From Verrucomicrobia bacterium UBA7008 (lineage in GTDB: Bacteria > Verrucomicrobiota > Kiritimatiellia > RFP12 > UBA1067), in NCBI GenBank assembly GCA_002449695.1, contig DJXI01000092.1, positions 394-43,582 of the forward strand: a DNA stretch of 43,189 bases. Reading direction: 5' to 3'. This document shows positions 7,874 through 15,271 of this stretch, piece by piece. The position numbers and the translations under genes are program-made. The notes beneath the pieces were generated by a model. It did not search any database and had not been told where the DNA came from. It worked only from the letters and a program-made list of their open reading frames with translations. The first letter of the stretch is position 1; the number at the start of each line of letters is the position of its first letter.

Positions 7874-8914
7874 ATGGCGAAGGAAAACAAATCCGCCTAT
7901 GCGCAGGCGGGCGTCAACATCGACGTGAAAATGGGCGCGGTCAGCTCCATCAAGGCGATGGTGGCCGCGACCAAGACCGCCAGCGTACTGGGCGGGATCG
8001 GCTCGTTCGGCGGGCTCCACAAGGTCCCGCCGGGCAAGGATATGATCCTCGTCTCGTCGACCGACGGCGTGGGCACCAAGCTCAAGGTCGCGGCGATGAT
8101 GAACAAGCACGACACGGTCGGCCAGGACATCGTCAACCACTGCGTCAACGACATCCTCGTGCAGGGCGCGAAGCCGCTCTTCTTCATGGACTATGTCGGC
8201 ACCTCCAAGGTCGATCCCGCCCAGTTCAAGAGCGTGGTCGCGGGGCTGTGCAAGGCCTGCAAGGAGAACCGCATGGCGCTTCTGGGCGGCGAGACCGCCG
8301 AGATGCCGGGCCTCTACCCGGCGGGCGAGTACGACCTCGTCGGCACGATCGTCGGCTGCGTGAAGCGCAAGGACCTCATCACCGGCAAGTCCATCCGCGC
8401 GGGAGACGTCATGATCGGCTTCCCCTCGGGCGGTCTGCAGACGAACGGCTTCTCGCTCGCGCGGCGCGTCATCTTCGACCTCGACCAGCACAGCTGGCAG
8501 GATAAGCTCCCCGGCACCAACCAGACGTTCGGCGACGCGCTGCTGGCGGTGCACAAGAGCTTCCTCAAGCCCGTCGCGAAGCTGATGGAGCGCAAGGTGA
8601 AGATCACCGGCATGGCGCACATCACCGGCGGCGGCTTCCCGGACAATCTTCCGCGCGTGCTGCCCAAGGTGGTGAACGCCGAGATCGACCGGGCGAGCTG
8701 GGAGGTTCCGACGATCTTCAAGTACATCGAGAACCGCGGCAAGGTGGATCACGACGAGATGTACCGCGTCTTCAACATGGGCATCGGCTTCGTGGTCATC
8801 ATCCCGAAGAACGAGCTCACGAAGGCGACGAACATCCTCAAGGCGCAGCATCAGCCCTACAGCGTCATCGGTGTCATCCGCAAGGGAACCGGCATCGTGA
8901 CCTACAAGAACTGA
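7874..8914 (+). CDS. purM: Phosphoribosylformylglycinamidine cyclo-ligase
   Basis: Purine biosynthesis step 5: ATP-dependent closure of FGAM to aminoimidazole ribotide. 346 residues, typical length. Motifs seen: AYAQAGVNID at the start, SSTDGVGTKLKVA, DIVNHCVNDILVQGAKPLFFMDY, LLGGETAEMPGLY, IGFPSGGLQTNGFSLAR, ITGGGFPDNLPRVLP and the C-terminal MGIGFVVII segment. These are diagnostic of PurM among the PurM/PurL/SelD superfamily. It begins 4 bp after fba and ends just before a strong intrinsic terminator, so fba-purM is a two-gene unit joining glycolysis and purine synthesis genes with no obvious functional link. Confidence 0.98.
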   Translation: MAKENKSAYAQAGVNIDVKMGAVSSIKAMVAATKTASVLGGIGSFGGLHKVPPGKDMILVSSTDGVGTKLKVAAMMNKHDTVGQDIVNHCVNDILVQGAKPLFFMDYVGTSKVDPAQFKSVVAGLCKACKENRMALLGGETAEMPGLYPAGEYDLVGTIVGCVKRKDLITGKSIRAGDVMIGFPSGGLQTNGFSLARRVIFDLDQHSWQDKLPGTNQTFGDALLAVHKSFLKPVAKLMERKVKITGMAHITGGGFPDNLPRVLPKVVNAEIDRASWEVPTIFKYIENRGKVDHDEMYRVFNMGIGFVVIIPKNELTKATNILKAQHQPYSVIGVIRKGTGIVTYKN

Positions 8915-8943
8915 TCGGCCGGCGTCTGACGGACGATGAGTGA

Positions 8944-8975
8944 AGCCGCGCGGCCGTTCTGCCGCGCGGCTTTTC
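8944..8975 (+). terminator. Intrinsic terminator after purM
   Basis: Stem AGCCGCGCGGC (8944-8954) pairs with GCCGCGCGGCT (8961-8971), loop CGTTCT, followed by TTTTC. An 11-bp GC stem plus short T run is a convincing rho-independent terminator. A second GC-rich hairpin-like stretch follows at about 8978-9015. Confidence 0.85.
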
Positions 8976-9025
8976 TCGCGGGACGCGCGATCCGCGCGCT
9001 TTGCGCGCCCCGCGGAACGCCTAAT

Positions 9026-9036
9026 TGTGATATACT
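9026..9036 (+). promoter_or_regulatory. Promoter of GT-C/dxs run, probably leaderless
   Basis: TGTGATATACT with -10 TATACT at 9031-9036 and extended TGA. Only 8 bp separate it from the ATG at 9045, so transcription should start at or within 1-2 nt of the start codon. No ribosome site can fit. Confidence 0.65.
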
Positions 9037-9044
9037 ATTGCTGA

Positions 9045-10652
9045 ATGAAGGTTTATGCAGCGTTGGCGATCTTCGCGTTCGCCGTCTTGGCCGCTTTCGC
9101 CGTCTGGTTCGGAGGTCTGAACCAGGACGAAGGCTGGTATCTCTATGCCGCGCAGCTCGTCGGCGAGGGGAAGATGCTGTACCGTGACTTCGCCTTTACG
9201 CAGGGCCCGCTTCTGCCGAAATTCTACAAGTCCTTCGCGTGGGCCTGGGCGGACGGGCGCGGGCTCCTGGGCGCGCGGATTTTCACGGCAACGATCGGGC
9301 TCGGCGGGATGATGCTGGCGGCGGGGCTGGCGCGGATTCTGGCGGGGCGCCGTTGGGCGTCGGTCGCCGGCGTGATCGCGTTTCTGCTCTTGGGGTGCAA
9401 CCTGTACCACATCTATTATACGGCCATCCCGAAAACGTATGCGCTCGCGCAGCTGTGGGTGATGGTGGGGTTTTGCCTGCTGGCCATTGGGTTGGCCGAA
9501 CGCAGTTCGGCCATCAATGCTAGTCCTGATGGCCGAACTGCCAGTCCTGATGGCCGAACTGTGTTCGGCCACTCCTTCTTAGTCGGCGCGGGAATGGCGC
9601 TCGGATATGCGGCGGGGACGCGCCTGAGCCTCGGGATTCTGCTCGCGGTGTGCGGTCTCGGGCTCCTTCTCAACTTCAAGCGCTTCGGCTGGAGCTTCCT
9701 CTGGTTCGGGCTCGGCGGCACGCTGGCGCTGGCGCTCGTCTACGGCCCGTTCCTGCTCGATGCGGGCGCGCGCGAGGGCCTGGTGGCCGCGCAGCGCTAC
9801 CACGCGGCGCGCGGCGGTTTTGACGCGGTCTTCACGGTCGGCAGCCTGAGCCGGCTCGTGCGGTGGTACCTGCCGGTTTTCGTTTTGCTGGGGTTGGGGT
9901 TGGCCGAACGCAGTTCGGCCATCTTCACGAGAAGTTCAGTCCTCTTCACGAGCCGTTCGGGCCTCTTCATGCGTGAAGATGGTCAGGCTGTGCCCGACCA
10001 ATCCGCAGCCCGCAACTTTCTCCTGTGGCTGATGGGCCTTGGCTTTCTGGCGGTGTTCGCGGTGCAGCTGGCGGCGCCGCATCCCTACGAAGATTACCAG
10101 GTGCCGGTGATGGGGCTTCTGGCGGTCATCGCCGCGGTGCTCGTCTCGGACCTGCGCGGCGCGCCGCTCCTCGCGCTCGGCCTTGCGTGGGGGTGCAGCT
10201 TCGGCTCGCCGCTTCTGGAACAGTGGATGACGAACGGGCAGGACCGCTTCTGGACGCTCAAGAAGGAAAAGAGCGAACTTGCGCAGCTGCGGGACGCGGC
10301 GCGGCTCGTCGAGGCGCTCGATCCGGGCGGGAAGACGCTCTTCACGCAGGATACCTACCTCGCCGTCGAGACGGGCCGCCGCGTGCCGGACGGGCTGGAG
10401 ATGGGGCCGTTCAGCATCCTGACGGACGACGCATTCCGCGCGCTCATCGACCGCGCGGAATGCCCCGTCGCGGCGCTGAGCGGCTACACGTTCGCCATCA
10501 ACCCTCCCGTCTGCGACGAGCGGCCGTTCGACGTGCAGATGGACTTCTGGAGCCGCGTCAAGACGCGCTACGACCGCGTGACGGTGCTGAACGACTTCGG
10601 CCAGCACGCGACGCCGCTCCTGATTCTCAAGCGAAAGGCGGCGGCGGAATGA
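9045..10652 (+). CDS. Polytopic GT-C-type glycosyltransferase (ArnT/PMT-like membrane protein)
   Basis: 535 residues with about ten hydrophobic helices. After the first helix comes an acidic motif in the first external loop, NQDEGWYLY (D28, E29), followed by KMLYRDFAFTQGPLLP. This is the hallmark of the GT-C superfamily, whose members transfer sugars from polyprenyl-phosphate donors at the outer face of the inner membrane. Acceptor and donor are unknown. Two palindromic elements are read in frame, at about residues 150-176 and 286-319, each directly after a hydrophobic helix and so in predicted loops. The C-terminal 200 residues form a soluble domain (TLFTQDTYLAVETGRRVP, DFWSRVKTRYDRV). The stop overlaps the dxs start (ATGA). 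The next genes make isoprenoid precursors, which feed the polyprenyl donors. Confidence 0.75.
   Translation: MKVYAALAIFAFAVLAAFAVWFGGLNQDEGWYLYAAQLVGEGKMLYRDFAFTQGPLLPKFYKSFAWAWADGRGLLGARIFTATIGLGGMMLAAGLARILAGRRWASVAGVIAFLLLGCNLYHIYYTAIPKTYALAQLWVMVGFCLLAIGLAERSSAINASPDGRTASPDGRTVFGHSFLVGAGMALGYAAGTRLSLGILLAVCGLGLLLNFKRFGWSFLWFGLGGTLALALVYGPFLLDAGAREGLVAAQRYHAARGGFDAVFTVGSLSRLVRWYLPVFVLLGLGLAERSSAIFTRSSVLFTSRSGLFMREDGQAVPDQSAARNFLLWLMGLGFLAVFAVQLAAPHPYEDYQVPVMGLLAVIAAVLVSDLRGAPLLALGLAWGCSFGSPLLEQWMTNGQDRFWTLKKEKSELAQLRDAARLVEALDPGGKTLFTQDTYLAVETGRRVPDGLEMGPFSILTDDAFRALIDRAECPVAALSGYTFAINPPVCDERPFDVQMDFWSRVKTRYDRVTVLNDFGQHATPLLILKRKAAAE
9493..9571 (+). repeat. 79-bp in-frame palindromic element, copy A
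   Basis: Left hairpin GGCCGAAC-GCA-GTTCGGCC (with T/A flanks, 9493-9513) and right hairpin GGCCGAAC-TGT-GTTCGGCC (9551-9571) are reverse complements of each other overall. The middle contains two direct copies of AGTCCTGATGGCCGAACTG (9522-9540 and 9543-9561) at a 21-bp spacing, giving the repeated heptapeptide SPDGRTA/SPDGRTV. Read as LAERSSAI...FGH. Confidence 0.85.
9901..10000 (+). repeat. 100-bp in-frame palindromic element, copy B
   Basis: Left hairpin is identical to copy A (9901-9921). An inner inverted pair TCTTCACG (9922-9929)/CGTGAAGA (9972-9979) follows, then right hairpin GGTCAGGC-TGT-GCCCGACC (9981-9999) with one mismatch. Internal TCTTCA occurs at 9922, 9943 and 9964, every 21 bp. 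It is 21 bp longer than copies A and C, which is exactly one more 7-codon unit. Same codon phase as copy A. Confidence 0.85.
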
Positions 10653-12424
10653 TGACGGCGCTCGAGATCCGCAACCGCATCCTTGCGGCCGTCTCCCGCA
10701 ACGGCGGGCACCTCGCCTCGTCGCTCGGCGCGGTGGAGCTCGCGATGGCGCTCGCGCAGACGTTCGATCCCGAGAAGGATCGCATCGTCTGGGACGTCGG
10801 CCACCAGGCGTATGCGTGGAAGATCCTGACGGGCCGCGCCGACCGCTTCGACACGCTGCGGCGGCTGGACGGCCTCTCCGGCTTTCCCAACCCCGCGGAG
10901 TCGCGCGCGGACGCGGCGGTGGCGGGCCATGCGGGCGTGGCGATCTCGGTGGCCGAGGGCATGGCGGCGGCGCGGACGGCGCGCGGCGGCGACGAACAGG
11001 TCGTCGCGGTGGTCGGCGACGCGTCGCTGTCGAACGGCACGAGCCTGGAGGCGCTCAACAACTGCGTGAACGCGGACGGGAAGATCATCGTCATTCTGAA
11101 CGACAACGAGATGTCGATCTCGAAGCCGACGGGCGCGCTTTCGCGCTACCTCGGCCGGCTCATCGCGGGCCGCCGCTACAACCGCGTGAAGGCGGCGGTC
11201 AAGGCGGTCGAAAAGGCGGTCGGCATGTCGTTCCTCAACAAGCCCATCCGCCGCATCAAGGCGTTCATCAAGCGGATGCTGATCGGCCACGCCTATTTTG
11301 AGCAGATGGGGCTGCGCTACATGGGGCCGGTGGACGGCCACGACGTGGCGGCGCTCACGGCCGCGCTCGACGTGGCGAAGAAGGACCGCCGCTCGGTGCT
11401 CCTGCATGTCGTCACCGTCAAGGGGCGCGGCTACGCACCGGCGGTGAAGGACCCGGAAAAGTGGCACGGCGTCGGCGCGTTCACGATCGCCGCGTCGCCG
11501 GCGGACGACGCGCGCGCGGCCGCGCCGGCCGAGCGGCAGACGACCTGGAGCGACGTGTTCGGCGCGGCGCTCACGGCGGCGGCGGAGAAGGACCGGCGCA
11601 TCGTGGCGCTCACGGCGGCGATGAAGGACGGCACGGGCCTGACGGAGTTTGCCGCGCGCTTCCCGCGGCGCTTCAAGGACGTGGGCATTTCCGAAGGCCA
11701 CATGGTCGCGTACGCGGCGGGGCTCGCGGCCGGCGGGATGCGCCCCGTGGTGGCCGTCTATTCGACCTTCCTGCAGCGCGCCGTCGACCAGGTCATGCAC
11801 GACGTGTGCATCGCGAAGCTCCCGGTCGTCTTCTGCGTCGACCGCGCGGGCGTGGTGGGCGCGGACGGCGTGACGCATCAGGGCGTCTTCGACATCGCGC
11901 TCCTGCGCGCGCTGCCGAACCTGACGATCTGCCAGCCGAAGGACGCCGACGATCTCGCCGCGCTCCTCGACGAGGCGCTGCGGCGCGACGGCCCGACGGT
12001 GATCCGCTATCCGAGGGGATTGGCTGGGCACAGCCCAGCCCTCTCCACGGGCAGCCCCGTCCTCTCCCCGCGTGGAGATGGCCAAGCTGTGCTTGGCCAG
12101 ATGGCCATCTGGGCGACCGGCGACTGGTACGGAAAGGCCTGCGCAATCGCCGCGCGCGTCGGCGGCACGGCGGTGCACGCGCGCTACCTGAAGCCGTTCG
12201 ACGCGGCGCTCTTGAAGCGCCAGCGCGCGGCGGGGATGACGATCGTCTCGCTCGAGAACGGCTCGGTGGCGGGCGGCTTCGGCGAGGCCATCGGCGCGGA
12301 CGTCAAGTTCGGCTGGCCCGACGAGTTCATCCCGCACGGCACGCAGGCGGAGCTGGAGCGGCGGTACGGTCTGGATGTCGAATCGATCACGGAGGTGCTG
12401 ACACATGGCAACGGTACACGGTAA
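10649..12424 (+). CDS. dxs: 1-deoxy-D-xylulose-5-phosphate synthase
   Basis: Thiamine-diphosphate enzyme condensing pyruvate and glyceraldehyde 3-phosphate, first step of the MEP isoprenoid pathway. 591 residues, slightly short (about 620 usual). Motifs: GGHLASSLGAVELAMAL with the catalytic-type His at residue 21, WDVGHQAYAWKILTGR, GLSGFPNPAES, cofactor motif GDASLSNG...ILNDNEMSIS, MGPVDGHDV, EGHMVAYAAGLA with the conserved Glu at 349, DRAGVVGADGVTHQGVFD, RYLKPFD and GGFGEAIG. The start ATGA overlaps the GT-C stop; the usual extra 25-30 N-terminal residues (DLK region) are missing, and the cofactor motif has GDA where GDG is usual. Residues about 458-484, straight after RYPRG at the junction to the C-terminal domain, are an in-frame palindromic element. 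A divergent dxs-like paralogue is possible but less likely. Confidence 0.9.
   Translation: MMTALEIRNRILAAVSRNGGHLASSLGAVELAMALAQTFDPEKDRIVWDVGHQAYAWKILTGRADRFDTLRRLDGLSGFPNPAESRADAAVAGHAGVAISVAEGMAAARTARGGDEQVVAVVGDASLSNGTSLEALNNCVNADGKIIVILNDNEMSISKPTGALSRYLGRLIAGRRYNRVKAAVKAVEKAVGMSFLNKPIRRIKAFIKRMLIGHAYFEQMGLRYMGPVDGHDVAALTAALDVAKKDRRSVLLHVVTVKGRGYAPAVKDPEKWHGVGAFTIAASPADDARAAAPAERQTTWSDVFGAALTAAAEKDRRIVALTAAMKDGTGLTEFAARFPRRFKDVGISEGHMVAYAAGLAAGGMRPVVAVYSTFLQRAVDQVMHDVCIAKLPVVFCVDRAGVVGADGVTHQGVFDIALLRALPNLTICQPKDADDLAALLDEALRRDGPTVIRYPRGLAGHSPALSTGSPVLSPRGDGQAVLGQMAIWATGDWYGKACAIAARVGGTAVHARYLKPFDAALLKRQRAAGMTIVSLENGSVAGGFGEAIGADVKFGWPDEFIPHGTQAELERRYGLDVESITEVLTHGNGTR
12021..12099 (+). 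repeat. 79-bp in-frame palindromic element, copy C
   Basis: Left hairpin GGCTGGGC-ACA-GCCCAGCC (12022-12040), inner pair TCTCCACG (12042-12049)/CGTGGAGA (12071-12078), right hairpin GGCCAAGC-TGT-GCTTGGCC (12080-12098). Arms differ from copies A and B at several positions, yet pairing is kept. Loops ACA and TGT are conserved. Length and codon phase match copy A. Translation contains DGQAV, as does copy B. Confidence 0.85.
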
Positions 12425-13082
12425 GGCGGGCGAATGGGCGCGCGTGAAGGGCACGGTCGTCGGACTGTGGCCGCTCTTCCTCGGCGTGTTCGCGGCGGGG
12501 TTCGCGCTCGCGGCCTTCATCTTCGCGCGCGCGGCCGTCGGCGCGGCGCTGCTCTTCGCCGCGCTCGTCTGGGTGGGCGCGAACGTGAGCCGGGGGCTGC
12601 GGCGCGTCGAAAGCTTCTACAAGGGCGCGCGCGGCGAGGAGCGCGTGGCGGGGATCCTGCGCAACCTGCCCGCGAGCTACCATGTCTTCAACGATTTCGT
12701 CGCGGGCCGCGTCCATGTCGACCACGTCGTCGTGGGCCCCGCGGGCGTCTTCGCGGTCGAGACGAAGGACTGGCGCGGCGCGGTGACGGTCGAGGAGGGC
12801 CACATCCTCCTCAACGGCCAGCTGCCCGACCGCGCGCCGCTCGCGCAGGTGCTGAAGGAGGCGAAGGAGGTGAAGCACGCGCTCGCCGGCGCGGGCTGGG
12901 ACGGCGATGTGACGCCGGTCCTCGCCTTCGCGTCCGACACGTTCAAGGCGCACCTCGCCGAAGTCCAGGGCGCGGTCGTGATCAATTCGTCCGAACTGAA
13001 CGCGAGCTTCGCGGCCGCGCGCGTCGTGCTGACGCCGGCCGAGCTCGCGCGGCTCGTGAGCCTGATGGAGAACATGCCATGA
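12405..13082 (+). CDS. Membrane-anchored NERD (nuclease-related) domain protein
   Basis: 225 residues. Two hydrophobic helices at about residues 17-60 are followed by a short basic stretch and a NERD-like domain at about 68-180: GARGEERVAGILRNLPASYHVFNDF, then VDHVVVGPAGVFAVETKDWRGAVT, the conserved D...E-T-K core resembling restriction-type nuclease folds, and a C-terminal VVINSSEL segment. NERD domains are found in many bacteria and their role is mostly unknown; DNA processing has been proposed. The start overlaps dxs by 20 bp and the stop overlaps the next gene (ATGA), so it is translationally coupled. Exact function is not assignable from context. Confidence 0.8.
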   Translation: MATVHGKAGEWARVKGTVVGLWPLFLGVFAAGFALAAFIFARAAVGAALLFAALVWVGANVSRGLRRVESFYKGARGEERVAGILRNLPASYHVFNDFVAGRVHVDHVVVGPAGVFAVETKDWRGAVTVEEGHILLNGQLPDRAPLAQVLKEAKEVKHALAGAGWDGDVTPVLAFASDTFKAHLAEVQGAVVINSSELNASFAAARVVLTPAELARLVSLMENMP

Positions 13083-15268
13083 AAAAACTCATCCTGATCG
13101 CGCTGGCGGCGGCGGTTGCGTCCGCCGCGCACGCCGGCGAGACGTCGGCCGTCGCGCCGCGCGACTACTACGGCAAGATCGCCGAGCGCGTCGCCCTGAT
13201 GCTGCCGCACGCGCACGTCCTGCACCAGCCGTTCAACGACGTGATCTCGCAGCGCGCGTGGACGAATCTCGTCTCCTTCTACGACTTCGACCATTCGGTC
13301 TTCCTGAAGTCCGACCTCGACCGGCTCGCCGTGCACGAGTTCACGCTTGACGACGAGCTCAAGGCGGGCGACGTGAGCTTCGGCTACGAACTCTACCGGC
13401 TCTACTGCACGCGTCTGAAGGAGCGCATCGACTTCGCGACGAATCTGCTGGCGACGGCGACGGGCGAGCTGCCGACGAACGGGACGTACCGCATCAAGCG
13501 CAAGGACGCGCCGTGGCCGGAGACGAAGGAGGAGGCGGAAGACCACTGGCGGCGGCGCCTCGCGTACGAACTGCGCGCGCAGCTCGTGAACCGCGAGCTC
13601 GACGAGGAGGAGGCGGCGGCCAAGAAGGCGCGCGCCGCGACGGCGGCGGATGACGCGGCGGAGACGGACGACGACACGGCGGCGGACGGCGACACGGCGG
13701 ATGACGCGGCCGCGGACGAGGAGCCGCCGAAGGATCCGGCGGAGAACCTGATCAAGAAGTACCGCCAGTACATCACGGTTCTGACGGAGCCGGACGAGGA
13801 GACGGTTCTTCAGTCCTACCTCTCCGCCGTCTGCCGCGCGTACGATCCGCACACGGACTATCTCTCGCCGACGTCGAAGGAGGAGTTCGACATGGACATG
13901 AACCTGACGCTGTGCGGCGTGGGCGCGGTGCTGTCGATGGACGACGGCGCGCTGAAGATCGCGGAGGTGATGCCGGGCGGGCCGATGGACGTGGACGGCC
14001 GCATCAAGGAGGGCGACAAGATCGTCGGTGTGCAGCAGGCCGACGGCGAGATGGAGGACATCATGTGGCAGCCGATGAAGAAGTCCATCCGCAAGATCCG
14101 CGGCGCGAAGGGCACGCGCGTGACGCTGGAGATCGTGCCGCGCGCGGACGCCTCGGGCACGGCGCGCAAACGCATCGAGCTTGTGCGCGACGAGATCAAG
14201 CTGGAGGACCAGGCGGCGACGGGCCGCGTCGAGCGCGTGACGCTCGACGGCGTTGAACGCAAGCTCGGCTACGTCTACCTGCCGGGCTTCTACGGCACGA
14301 TGGACCGGCAGGAGGGCGAGGAGGGCTACCGCAGCTGCGCGGACGACGTCAAGACCTATCTCGCCGACTTCAACGCGCAGGACGTGGCGGGCGTCGTCCT
14401 CGACCTGCGCGGCGACGGCGGCGGGAGCCTGCGCGAGGCGGGGCGGCTCGCGGAGGCGTTCGTGCCGAGCGGGCCCGTCGTGCAGATCTACGAGACGCGC
14501 GGCGTGTACGCGCTGCCGATCCGGCCCGGCAACCGCGTGACGTTCCGCAAGCCGGTCGTCGTGCTGGTGGACCGCGCGTCGGCGTCGGCGTCGGAGATCG
14601 TCGCGGGCCATCTGCGCGACACGGGGCGCGCGGTCGTGCTCGGCGACGTGCGCACGCACGGCAAGGGGACGGTGCAGACGGTCGCGCCGGTCGACCGCTA
14701 CCATGACGAGTACGGCTCGATCAAGATCACGACGGCGCGCTTCTACCGCGTGGACGGGCGCTCGACGCAGGTGAAGGGCGTCGAGTCGGACATCCACCTT
14801 CCCTCGCTCCTCGATTCGCTCGACATCGGCGAGGACAAGCTCGACAACGCGCTGCCGTTCACGCGCATCCGCAAGGCGGATTTCGTGAAGTGCTGGAACC
14901 TCGACACGTACATCCCGGCGCTGGCGGCGGCTTCCGCGGCGCGGCTCGCGGACGACGCGGCCTATCAGAAGCACCTCGCGAACGTGACGGGCATGAAGGC
15001 GGTGTCGGAGCGCGAGGCGGTGCCGCTCGCGCACGACGAACTCAAGGCGATGATGGCGGGCGACCGCGCGATCCGCGAGCTGGACGAGGACGACGACGAG
15101 GACGAGGAGAACACGCCCGCGCGACGCCGCCGGCGCAACGCGCGCCAGAAGGACGACGTCGTGCTGGACGAGGCCTTCCGCGTGCTCGCCGATCTCGTCC
15201 GGCTGAGCGACGGCGCGGAGCTGCCGCCGTCGCGCGCCGACTGGTACAACGCGATCTTCGGATTCTAA
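13079..15268 (+). CDS. S41 C-terminal processing peptidase (Tsp/Prc type)
   Basis: Periplasmic serine protease that trims or degrades proteins from their C-terminus. 729 residues: signal peptide (MKKLILIALAAAVASAAHA), a helical N-terminal Prc-type region (YDFDHSVFLKSDLDRL, DPHTDYLSPTSKEEFDM), a PDZ domain at about 280-370 (GVGAVLSMDDGALKIAEVMPGG), then the peptidase core with VVLDLRGDGGGSL, the Ser in RASASASEIV (about residue 503) and the Lys in HGKGTVQT (about 529), forming the Ser/Lys dyad. An Ala/Asp-rich low-complexity stretch (about residues 182-220) and an acidic plus basic patch near the C-terminus (DEDDDEDEEN, then RRRRRN) are unusual. ATGA overlap with the NERD gene; dapF follows after 3 bp. 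Length and layout favour the Prc rather than the shorter CtpA branch. Confidence 0.93.
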   Translation: MKKLILIALAAAVASAAHAGETSAVAPRDYYGKIAERVALMLPHAHVLHQPFNDVISQRAWTNLVSFYDFDHSVFLKSDLDRLAVHEFTLDDELKAGDVSFGYELYRLYCTRLKERIDFATNLLATATGELPTNGTYRIKRKDAPWPETKEEAEDHWRRRLAYELRAQLVNRELDEEEAAAKKARAATAADDAAETDDDTAADGDTADDAAADEEPPKDPAENLIKKYRQYITVLTEPDEETVLQSYLSAVCRAYDPHTDYLSPTSKEEFDMDMNLTLCGVGAVLSMDDGALKIAEVMPGGPMDVDGRIKEGDKIVGVQQADGEMEDIMWQPMKKSIRKIRGAKGTRVTLEIVPRADASGTARKRIELVRDEIKLEDQAATGRVERVTLDGVERKLGYVYLPGFYGTMDRQEGEEGYRSCADDVKTYLADFNAQDVAGVVLDLRGDGGGSLREAGRLAEAFVPSGPVVQIYETRGVYALPIRPGNRVTFRKPVVVLVDRASASASEIVAGHLRDTGRAVVLGDVRTHGKGTVQTVAPVDRYHDEYGSIKITTARFYRVDGRSTQVKGVESDIHLPSLLDSLDIGEDKLDNALPFTRIRKADFVKCWNLDTYIPALAAASAARLADDAAYQKHLANVTGMKAVSEREAVPLAHDELKAMMAGDRAIRELDEDDDEDEENTPARRRRRNARQKDDVVLDEAFRVLADLVRLSDGAELPPSRADWYNAIFGF

Positions 15269-15271
15269 GAC

